NCBI GenBank assembly: GCA_021812185.1 | Contig: JAKAON010000001.1 | Span: 1 to 45,928, forward strand | DNA from: Microcaldota archaeon | Lineage (GTDB): Archaea; Micrarchaeota; Micrarchaeia; Micrarchaeales; CABMGC01 | Length of the DNA: 45,928 nt | Direction: 5' to 3' | Shown: positions 7,734 to 14,726 of the stretch, in pieces | Layout of the letters: every line of letters starts with the position of its first letter | How positions within the stretch are numbered: position 1 is the stretch's first letter | Notes under the pieces: model-generated | What the model was told of the DNA's origin: nothing | What the model saw: only the letters and a program-made list of their open reading frames with translations | Databases searched by the model: none | Translations under genes and position numbers: made by a program

Positions 7734-8780
7734 ATGCAAATAGACCCATTCGGCCTCTACGGATTCCAGATAGGAGTTATCATAATAGCAATAATGATAA
7801 CCATAAGCGGAATGGTCCTTGGAATAGGATATGCCTTGGACGATAGGAAGATAAAGGAGTTCGGGAGATCTGAGATTTATCAATCAGTTATTAGCGGCGT
7901 GCTACTAGGATCTTTCCTCTTGCTCTTTGCAAACGGAGGAGCAGTATCGAGTCTTGTCAATGCAGTTACGCTGAGCAATGGAACATCGTTTTCCTGCCAG
8001 GCAATGATGCAAAACAATGCAGCACTTTGTTTTGCATCGAACTACCTAAATGGGCCAAAGCAATACACATTCATGAACAGAAGTTATGATTCGCTGATGA
8101 CAATATCTACAGGTTTCCTTGCATCTTTGGTTGCATTGAATTCAGTACTAGGCATACTTGCTGGGATAAAGATAAGTTTGGTCATCGTATCGCTCTCGTT
8201 TGCTGGTGTGATGCAGCCGTTTTTGAACGAGATACAGTATGCCATATCCGCACTGATTGCGATAATGGTAGGTATATCTATAGAATCTTCGCTCCTTTCT
8301 TTTGTGGCTCTTACTGCAACTACGCTTGTGCTTCCGATAGGGTTGTTGCTAAGGACTTTTTATCCGACTAGGAAACTCGGTGGTTTTTTCATAGCCCTTT
8401 CTATAGGGATGTATGTCGTCTTCCCGCTATCGTATCTTTTCGATGCTATGATGGTAAGCCAGTATAATGTAGGGAGCAGTCAAGCAAATCTTTCCGAGAT
8501 AACTTTCAGCGCACAGTCAGCGAAGAATCAGTATATAGGGACGGTTGGCACAAACACACTTGAAAGCACTGGAACCTTGAGCGCCATAACTAACAGCGTA
8601 TCGTCACTATCCTCATCGATTTCAAATATGCTTGACCCACTCTTCAATACGATATCAGGACTTATTATCCAGGTTTTCGTATTGCCGATTTTCAATTTGG
8701 TAGTTACAGGGATATCCATCAGAGAATTTGCAGGTGTATTTGGATCCGAAGCGTATTTCGGTAAATTTAGAATTTTGTGA
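7734..8780 (+). CDS. VirB6/TrbL/CedA-like polytopic channel protein
   Basis: 348 aa with about seven or eight membrane helices (about 10-33, 46-66, 120-200 in several spans, 205-235, and a C-terminal span near 315-335) separated by a Ser/Asn-rich external loop. The charged loop LLRTFYPTRKLGG between helices and the SIGMYVVFPLSYLFD span resemble VirB6/CedA proteins of archaeal transport systems. It starts 4 bp after the pilin gene stop, with GTGA ahead of the ATG. Position directly after the pilin and before VirB3/VirB4-like genes supports the role as inner-membrane channel. Function is inferred from order and topology; sequence in this family diverges strongly. Confidence 0.6.
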   Translation: MQIDPFGLYGFQIGVIIIAIMITISGMVLGIGYALDDRKIKEFGRSEIYQSVISGVLLGSFLLLFANGGAVSSLVNAVTLSNGTSFSCQAMMQNNAALCFASNYLNGPKQYTFMNRSYDSLMTISTGFLASLVALNSVLGILAGIKISLVIVSLSFAGVMQPFLNEIQYAISALIAIMVGISIESSLLSFVALTATTLVLPIGLLLRTFYPTRKLGGFFIALSIGMYVVFPLSYLFDAMMVSQYNVGSSQANLSEITFSAQSAKNQYIGTVGTNTLESTGTLSAITNSVSSLSSSISNMLDPLFNTISGLIIQVFVLPIFNLVVTGISIREFAGVFGSEAYFGKFRIL

Positions 8781-8784
8781 TTAT

Positions 8785-9501
8785 ATGGATGATCCGCGGA
8801 GCAATAACAGGATTTACGCATATATGATATACGCAGTTTCAATAGGGGTGCTTGCGCTTTCGTTACTAAGCTACAATTTGCTTGGAATAATAGTAGTTGC
8901 AACATTGGCATTTCTATCCGTAGCGTACATGAATTCGGGACATATCATCAACTCGGTAGCTATGAAGAGACTGCGTGTCATTGAGATTTGTGGCGGATAC
9001 CATGTTAGCGGAAGCACGCATTCTGCAATCAAGAGAAATGGTTCCATGTATAACAGCGTTTCTGTGGCTGTACTGAAACCTAACTCCAAGATAGAAGGCC
9101 AGAGCAGGATATTTGAGGAATTGTTAGACAAGATCAAGATACCGTTTGAGTTCAGCATATCTGTAAGGAAACTCGACAGGAAAAAAGTGATTGAGTCTTT
9201 GGAGACCAGAAGGAGAATGAAAGAGCTGGAACTTTCACGCTCTGATGGTCCGGATTACAAGAGTGCAAGTATGATAAAAAGGCAAATACGCGCCATAGAA
9301 AACGAGATATCCATAATATCAGAAGGCGACGAGCCTATTGAAGCGCTCGTGAAGCTGAAGAGCTTTGCCTCTGGAGAGACGGAGGCAGAAGCTGCCCGTA
9401 TGTCGTTTAGGCAATTGGAACAGATAGCCAATCTCGTAGCTTCGTCGTTCAAGCTCGATTATGTAATAGCAACTGGGGAGGATATACTTGATTTACTTTA
9501 A
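8785..9501 (+). CDS. VirB3/VirB4 N-terminal-domain-like membrane protein
   Basis: About 238 aa. Two adjacent hydrophobic spans near the N-terminus (YAYMIYAVSIGVLALSLL and LLGIIVVATLAFLSVAY) like VirB3 or the membrane part of VirB3-VirB4 fusions, followed by an alpha/beta and helical region ending ...TGEDILDLL, which has the length and style of the VirB4 (CagE/TrbE) N-terminal domain without its ATPase. The ATPase domain is in the next gene, overlapping by 14 bp. ATG 8785 is chosen because GTGAT lies 3 nt ahead; an upstream TTG at 8728 lies inside the previous gene. Together with the next gene it would make one normal-sized VirB4. Confidence 0.55.
   Translation: MDDPRSNNRIYAYMIYAVSIGVLALSLLSYNLLGIIVVATLAFLSVAYMNSGHIINSVAMKRLRVIEICGGYHVSGSTHSAIKRNGSMYNSVSVAVLKPNSKIEGQSRIFEELLDKIKIPFEFSISVRKLDRKKVIESLETRRRMKELELSRSDGPDYKSASMIKRQIRAIENEISIISEGDEPIEALVKLKSFASGETEAEAARMSFRQLEQIANLVASSFKLDYVIATGEDILDLL
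9476..9483 (+). promoter_or_regulatory. Strong ribosome binding site inside the 3' end of the VirB4-N-like gene
   Basis: GGGAGGAT lies 4-7 nt ahead of the TTG at 9488, while translation of the upstream frame continues to 9501. This supports separate initiation of the ATPase at TTG 9488 rather than a sequencing slip. Confidence 0.6.
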
Positions 9502-10621
9502 AAGTGTACGCGATGAGAGATTCATTATTGGGTCTAGAATGCTATCCAAAATGTTCAGCATATACGCAAATGAAGAGCCTTCAGTAGACCAAATCGCAGT
9601 GGCAGCTGAAAACGGAATATATGTTGGGAAATCTGAAAGATTGTCTACGCCCATATTTTTGGATCCGTCGAAAGCGATTAACCCGCATATATTTGCAGTC
9701 GGAATAACGGGGAGCGGAAAGAGCTACCTAATGAAGAGCATGATGCTGAGAATGGCGTTGATTGGAGAACTTGGGATACTTGTGGTGGATTTTACAGGAG
9801 AATATAGAGAACTTGCAACACTTGCTTTTTGTACGAGGGCTAATTACGAAAACGCACATAGCGCAATTGCCCGTTTGCCTGAAGGCATAGTTTACATGGA
9901 TTTGTCCAATGAACCGGAAGGAAGGAAAGTTGAGATTGCAACTGCGGCATTGAATGAGATTGTACTAAAAATGCGCAGATTTGATGCAAACGGGCATAGC
10001 AGGATATTTGTTTTCCTAGATGAGGCATGGAAGATACTTAAGGATAATGATGTTTTAGAGACCATAATTAGGGAGGGCAGAAAATACGGAGTTGGGATTG
10101 TGCTGGCTTCGCAGATGATAAATGACGTTGAAAAGGATTTTCTACAAAACATCGGGACAATTTTTGTATTCAGGCTACAAAACAGTAAGAATTTGGATGA
10201 TTTGGTAAGCGATTACGGAATTTATACTGAGCAGGCCAGGGACGTCCAGAATTTTGAACAGGGCAGATGTATGCTTATTCAACTAAACAAGGCCAAAAAG
10301 AGATCCTGTTTTGTGATAGCTAAAATAGATGGTGTTAGATTGGACAAGACAATAAAAATCGGTTTGGGCGGAGAGTGCTTGGATATAGAGGAAAATGAAT
10401 TTTATAGGGCGATTGGTGGGCTCGACATAGGAAGCGGCAACCTTGCGGACTTGAGGCTTGACGTGGACAGAAAGGGATCGATAGTACTAAGCAAATTGAT
10501 CGCGACGCTTTTGGAGATGGGTGCGGATAGGAGAGAGGTACTGTGTAAACTGCGAGAATTGGGTTTTAGGGATTTTGATATTGCAGATGCGTTTGCAGTA
10601 GTTGTAAGCGGATCGGATTAA
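9488..10621 (+). CDS. VirB4/CedB-type conjugation ATPase (ATPase domain only)
   Basis: 377-aa RecA-fold ATPase that should power assembly or substrate transport. Walker A GITGSGKSY (72-80), ILVVDFTGEY (97-106), Walker B FVFLDEAW (174-181), sensor-like LASQ (206-209). The DEAW box and the order of these motifs are those of VirB4/TraC/CedB-type ATPases in the HerA/FtsK superfamily. The N-terminal VirB4 domain is missing and is supplied by the preceding gene. The C-terminal 50 residues form a small helical region (RREVLCKLRELGFRDFDIA) resembling a winged-helix or UBA-like tail. The stop overlaps the next start as TAATG. Substrate (DNA or protein) cannot be told from sequence. Confidence 0.8.
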   Translation: MIYFKSVRDERFIIGSRMLSKMFSIYANEEPSVDQIAVAAENGIYVGKSERLSTPIFLDPSKAINPHIFAVGITGSGKSYLMKSMMLRMALIGELGILVVDFTGEYRELATLAFCTRANYENAHSAIARLPEGIVYMDLSNEPEGRKVEIATAALNEIVLKMRRFDANGHSRIFVFLDEAWKILKDNDVLETIIREGRKYGVGIVLASQMINDVEKDFLQNIGTIFVFRLQNSKNLDDLVSDYGIYTEQARDVQNFEQGRCMLIQLNKAKKRSCFVIAKIDGVRLDKTIKIGLGGECLDIEENEFYRAIGGLDIGSGNLADLRLDVDRKGSIVLSKLIATLLEMGADRREVLCKLRELGFRDFDIADAFAVVVSGSD

Positions 10622-11310
10622 TGGGGCATACCATGAAAAAGACATGCGAGCAGACAATTTTGATGAGAATGCCGATATTGGCAAGGCTCAAAACAAGCTT
10701 GAGAGAGGTGGACAGGACTTTGACAAGTTACCCTCATTTCAAGGCAATCCGGCGTGGCACAATATTGAAGTACGCATTGAAATTAGGATCAACGGTGAAC
10801 TCCGTTTATGGAATTGAGCTTTCCAAAGAGGGCATAATTTTCGATATCCGTTCTAATGAGAGCCCATTGTATGACATGAGAAGCGCCTTGAATATTTCAA
10901 TGGGCGTATGCGCAATACTCAAAAACCACTATGAAGTGCGTCTTGATAGTATGTATCCGTACATAGCATACGAAATGAACAAAGCGGCCATTGAGAGGCA
11001 CAGTTCGATTACAACAAAGGACATGAAACGCAATTATTCTGATATAATACTTGCGAAGAGAATAAACGAGTTGCGCAGGAGGAATGCAGAGCTTGAACTG
11101 GAAATTTCAAACACTTATGACACATTGGTAGATATCACATCCGGGATTTTGATATCTGAAGGACTTAACAGAACAGCAGCTTTTTCAGATGCATTTTTGA
11201 AGTATGGCATAGACAACAAGTATTTGGACGCAGCAATATCAAGAGTTGGAAGCAGAGGATACAAATTGACACTTATTGAAAAAGACAGATTTTCGGTGGT
11301 GAGCATTTGA
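10621..11310 (+). CDS. Unknown protein of the type IV secretion-like operon
   Basis: 229 aa, no membrane helix, no family recognised. The start overlaps the ATPase stop (TAATG); ATG 10633 is an alternative. The middle is alpha/beta (NSVYGIELSKEGIIFDI), followed by a charged helical/coiled stretch (AKRINELRRRNAELELEI) and a C-terminal part ending SRGYKLTLIEKDRFSVVSI. Position between the ATPase and small membrane proteins suggests a cytosolic partner of the transport machine. It overlaps the next gene by 4 bp (TTGA). Confidence 0.7.
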   Translation: MGHTMKKTCEQTILMRMPILARLKTSLREVDRTLTSYPHFKAIRRGTILKYALKLGSTVNSVYGIELSKEGIIFDIRSNESPLYDMRSALNISMGVCAILKNHYEVRLDSMYPYIAYEMNKAAIERHSSITTKDMKRNYSDIILAKRINELRRRNAELELEISNTYDTLVDITSGILISEGLNRTAAFSDAFLKYGIDNKYLDAAISRVGSRGYKLTLIEKDRFSVVSI

Positions 11311-11918
11311 ACGAAGTTGGACTAATTGAGATAGAATCATTAGCGCCAGTAGCTTTGGGCGCATTATTTATGTATGGATTGGTGAAGTTGAACCTGAGAA
11401 AGAATACGGTAAAAATTTATATAGATGATAAGCGTCAGCCAAACGAATGTGGTGAACCTAAACATGCGCTCATTGAACATGATTCCGTTGGGGTTGAGAA
11501 CATTAAATTGACAGGTACAGATAGGTTAGATGATTTGGCTACAATTTACTGGCATGTTGGAGATTTAAATGATTCATCGTACTGGAGCAATTATGTCTGC
11601 AGGGGATTAGATTTCAGATCTTGCGTGATTGGCGATACGGTATATGATGAATTTATAGTAAATGGTAAGTTCGTGGTAGCTGATGCGAAGAATAGTATAG
11701 TAGACAAAGGGGCAAAAGAGTTGGGAATTTTTGATTTGTCAAATATTTCCAGCAGATACAGATTATTAGGAGGTTCTTTTAGCCAAAATAAAAACGCCAC
11801 TATAGCACTCTTCGAAAGTTCAGATATGATCTGTGAGATTAGCAAGTATTCTGAAAATTCTGGTTTGATGCTCATGCTTCTTCAAGACCCTAACGTAAAT
11901 ATAATGGTGATGAAATGA
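11307..11918 (+). CDS. Unknown membrane-anchored protein of the operon
   Basis: 203 aa; TTG start with GGTGAG upstream and a 4-bp overlap with the preceding stop. One N-terminal hydrophobic span (LAPVALGALFMYGLVKL) followed by a soluble domain with alternating beta-type segments and the stretch WSNYVCRGLDFRSCVIGDTVYDEF containing two cysteines nine residues apart. A bitopic protein with its domain on one side of the membrane is common in the periplasmic or cytosolic connector parts of conjugation systems, but no family is recognised. Confidence 0.65.
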   Translation: MNEVGLIEIESLAPVALGALFMYGLVKLNLRKNTVKIYIDDKRQPNECGEPKHALIEHDSVGVENIKLTGTDRLDDLATIYWHVGDLNDSSYWSNYVCRGLDFRSCVIGDTVYDEFIVNGKFVVADAKNSIVDKGAKELGIFDLSNISSRYRLLGGSFSQNKNATIALFESSDMICEISKYSENSGLMLMLLQDPNVNIMVMK

Positions 11919-12127
11919 ACGCAAGTATGGATTTGGATATGATAAATTTCATAAAGGCAAGTGCATTTATCAGCTGTGTTGCAATTTCAATCTTTGTTGC
12001 ACAGTTATTGTTTAATGGAAAGGGAGATTCAAAGGCTGCAGAAAAACTGAGAGGCTTTGTAAATGGCATGTTGATTTTGACATTCATTTCGTTATCAATA
12101 TATTTGTGGTTTTATGCTAAGGCTTAA
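11915..12127 (+). CDS. Small two-helix membrane protein of the operon
   Basis: 70 aa; start ATG 11915 overlaps the previous stop (ATGA) and is preceded by a full GGTGAT with 3 nt spacing. Two hydrophobic helices (FIKASAFISCVAISIFVAQLLF and GMLILTFISLSIYLWFY) flank a short basic/polar loop (GKGDSKAAEKLRGF). This is the same size class and topology as VirB2/CedA1/CedA2-type small subunits, so it may be a second pilin-like or CedA2-like component. Function unknown. Confidence 0.65.
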   Translation: MNASMDLDMINFIKASAFISCVAISIFVAQLLFNGKGDSKAAEKLRGFVNGMLILTFISLSIYLWFYAKA

Positions 12128-12398
12128 CGAGATATATAGACATAATGATGGAAGGAACTACAAAATGGCACTTACGGGATTGTGCTTATTTGTGGGGATG
12201 GTGACTTTATGGGCATTGTCATTCTTTCGAGTTGAAGCATATTTAGTTTTTGGGATTTTTGCTGGAGTATTTACCATTATAGGATACCTCCATATTGTTA
12301 GGGAACAGCGAAAAAATTATTTCATTGTTGATTTTAGGCGTATTAGTTTTCTTCTCATTTTGGGGATAATAATTATTACCATAGGGGTTCTGGTGTAG
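12114..12398 (+). CDS. Small polytopic membrane protein of the operon
   Basis: 94 aa; overlaps the preceding gene by 14 bp. A polar N-terminus, then three hydrophobic spans (MALTGLCLFVGMVTLWAL, YLVFGIFAGVFTIIGYLH, ISFLLILGIIIITIGVLV) with a basic loop between the second and third. No family recognised. Its tight coupling makes it a component or accessory of the transport system. Confidence 0.65.
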   Translation: MLRLNEIYRHNDGRNYKMALTGLCLFVGMVTLWALSFFRVEAYLVFGIFAGVFTIIGYLHIVREQRKNYFIVDFRRISFLLILGIIIITIGVLV

Positions 12399-12401
12399 GC
12401 G

Positions 12402-14630
12402 ATGGACGGCATAAAACTAGTATCTGTATCCCAAGTGCCGCTTGAGATGGATAGGTCAGTATTTATAACGGCTTTGTCGCAGGAAAAATTTTTAATATGG
12501 CATGATGTTGGAAGGGCCAAGACGCTTGTCGCAGCCAGTCAAAAATCCCTTACACAGATAAATAATGCGTTGCCTGGTCTCGAATTTGTAGATTTCGATG
12601 AAAAAGTGGGATTTAGCAGACCTGTAGGAATTGTCGCCTTCTTGTATAACGAACCAGTGTCTTTTGAGGAGAGAGAGAATTTCAGGGTATTTGGAGATTT
12701 ATACAAAATATTACGGGAATCGCAAGACGGAATCTGCATATGTTTCAACCCAATAGGAATAAGTACGATCAGCGCGCTCAAAACAAGGATTGAACACTTG
12801 CTGAGCACAAAAGAGACGCGCCAAACAAGGAGCCATGGAGATAGATCGCTGTCCTATTCTTTGACTAGTGCAGTTCAGATGGAAAATTATTATGATTCTG
12901 AAGAAAAGAAAGTACTTGTCTCGGTTCTTGATACGCTGGACGATATAGTTATATCCAACGGTTTTTGCTACAAAGTGTTAATTGTTTGCGATGACAACGA
13001 GAGAGTTTTGAACTATTTGAAATCAAAATTATTGATTATCGAGAAAATTAGGATGCATGATGGGGATTTTGAGAGCATTTACAATGCATCTGAAAAAATA
13101 GATGCGTTGCCATATAGCATGAAAAAAATCCTCCACATGCTATCATTTTCAGAAAACATACAAAAAGGCCCGAACGTGAAAACAGGCATTTCCATTTCTG
13201 CGCCTGGCAATATAATTATTGGGAAGGTCCTGGAGGAATCGGTAAAAAATACAGATATGCAGGTTAGGATTATGAACACTGCGTTAAATTTAGGGTGTCT
13301 TATAACAGGATTGCCAGGCAGCGGAAAGACTATGGAGGCTATGAGTATTTGCAAGCAGGTTAAACTTTGTGGCGCAGGCAATACACGCATAATTGCGATA
13401 ACCCCAACCAATGAATGGTTTGGTGTAGCAGCGGAGAACCATTTTGAATATGTGCAGCCTTATGGATCGAATGTTGCAATAAATTTCTTTGAATGTGCAT
13501 CCAAAATAAATATAGAAAAATTTTATGAGAATTTGGCAGTTCTTATAGCTTCTTCATCAAATGCAGGACCATATAAAAATTCGTTAGAAAAATGCTTACT
13601 TGCTGCGTTCAGAAAAGTATATTCTATCACAAGAACCCCAGACCCTTTGGATGTGTATGATGCTATTGAGAGATCCATAATAGAGTATCATGGGAAGGAA
13701 ACGAATGTAGGAGTGAAGTACACAAAACATGGCGAAAATATACGAGCTGCACTTGAAGGCCTTAGGCTTCTTCTATTCAGGGAAGAGTTTTCTTCGACAA
13801 AGGGCGAGAGTTTTAGGAGATTTCTCGATAGTGGAGTGATTTTTGACCTCTCATGCGTGAGCAATAGCATGAAGCCGCTCTTTTACGGATTGATATTAAA
13901 CCAGGTTTACAGCTTCAGCGACGAACTAGATACATTTGGTGACAATGAGCTGAGGATGCTTATCCTAATAGAGGAAGCCCAGCTCATATTTTCACAAGAT
14001 GAAATATCAGGAGCAACATTGGACCTTAAACAACGTATACAAGATTTTAGGAAAAAAGGGGTAGGGCTCATGCTTGTAACGCACAATGTTACTGACATCA
14101 ATCCGAGCATACGGAGATTGTGCCAAAACAAGATGTATTTCAGACAGAGCAACGATATAGCAAAATATGCTTTTTCGGATTTGGGATTTTCGGAGATTTA
14201 CATGGAGCAGGTAATCAACAGGCTAAAGAACACTGAACAGAGGACTTGTGCAGTTAGCTTGGTTGAAAAGACAATTAAAGGAACGCGTGTAATGGACCCT
14301 GCATTCATAATTACAAATGACTTCAGTTATGTGGATGGGATGGATGTGACAAAAATGGTGATGCCCAAAAAACAAGCATATGCGTCAAATATGAAAATAC
14401 ATGTTGTTGATTCTGAGGATATGCCTATTCAAGATCTTAAAGTTTCACTAGATTATGTTTGGGAAAGAATCTGCGATTTGGCCACAGACGAGAATGGATT
14501 AGTAAGCATTGATAATATAATTTTTGGAAGGAGATACAAAGTTAGAATATGCGAGACCGGTAAAAAGAAGGCACTGTTGGTTAAAGAAGTAATTTCTGCA
14601 CCTCTCCTCACCCTAAGAATTGAAAGGTAG
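12402..14630 (+). CDS. Large HerA/VirB4-superfamily ATPase with C-terminal beta-domain
   Basis: 742 aa, last gene of the operon. An N-terminal region of about 280 residues lacks membrane helices and resembles the non-ATPase half of VirB4-type proteins in size. The ATPase domain has Walker A GLPGSGKT (303-310), Walker B LILIEEAQ (520-527) and VTHN (559-562), followed by a conserved-looking IRRLCQNKMYFRQ strand region. Residues about 664-742 form a separate domain (KIHVVD..., then TDENGLVSIDNI...) with the signature of a carboxypeptidase-regulatory/transthyretin-like beta-sandwich. Having two different ATPases in the operon parallels VirB4 plus the VirD4-like coupling ATPase, but this protein lacks the VirD4 N-terminal membrane anchor. 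A role in substrate recruitment is inferred. Base composition of this gene and its immediate upstream neighbours looks more AT-rich than ftsY or secD. Confidence 0.75.
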   Translation: MDGIKLVSVSQVPLEMDRSVFITALSQEKFLIWHDVGRAKTLVAASQKSLTQINNALPGLEFVDFDEKVGFSRPVGIVAFLYNEPVSFEERENFRVFGDLYKILRESQDGICICFNPIGISTISALKTRIEHLLSTKETRQTRSHGDRSLSYSLTSAVQMENYYDSEEKKVLVSVLDTLDDIVISNGFCYKVLIVCDDNERVLNYLKSKLLIIEKIRMHDGDFESIYNASEKIDALPYSMKKILHMLSFSENIQKGPNVKTGISISAPGNIIIGKVLEESVKNTDMQVRIMNTALNLGCLITGLPGSGKTMEAMSICKQVKLCGAGNTRIIAITPTNEWFGVAAENHFEYVQPYGSNVAINFFECASKINIEKFYENLAVLIASSSNAGPYKNSLEKCLLAAFRKVYSITRTPDPLDVYDAIERSIIEYHGKETNVGVKYTKHGENIRAALEGLRLLLFREEFSSTKGESFRRFLDSGVIFDLSCVSNSMKPLFYGLILNQVYSFSDELDTFGDNELRMLILIEEAQLIFSQDEISGATLDLKQRIQDFRKKGVGLMLVTHNVTDINPSIRRLCQNKMYFRQSNDIAKYAFSDLGFSEIYMEQVINRLKNTEQRTCAVSLVEKTIKGTRVMDPAFIITNDFSYVDGMDVTKMVMPKKQAYASNMKIHVVDSEDMPIQDLKVSLDYVWERICDLATDENGLVSIDNIIFGRRYKVRICETGKKKALLVKEVISAPLLTLRIER

Positions 14631-14696
14631 TTTCCTATTTTAGTGCCATTGGATACGTAGAAATATTGATATTAGTGAGGCAGATAACCAATTGAA

Positions 14697-14709
14697 GCAT
14701 ATTTTTATC
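14697..14709 (+). promoter_or_regulatory. TATA box of rad50
   Basis: GCATATTTTTATC ends about 18-25 nt ahead of ATG 14727, so the rad50 message is probably leaderless and separate from the upstream operon. Confidence 0.55.
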
Positions 14710-14726
14710 TTTTTGTTTCAAACTAT

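Noticed and set aside
8728-8784. Upstream TTG start for the VirB3/VirB4-N-like gene
   Set aside because: It would add 19 residues inside the coding end of the VirB6-like gene, while ATG 8785 has a GTGAT site at the correct distance.
12402-14630. Canonical HerA helicase paired with rad50
   Set aside because: The large N-terminal region, missing HAS-barrel pattern and C-terminal beta domain do not fit HerA; no nurA or mre11 lies nearby, and the gene is coupled to membrane genes of the transport operon.
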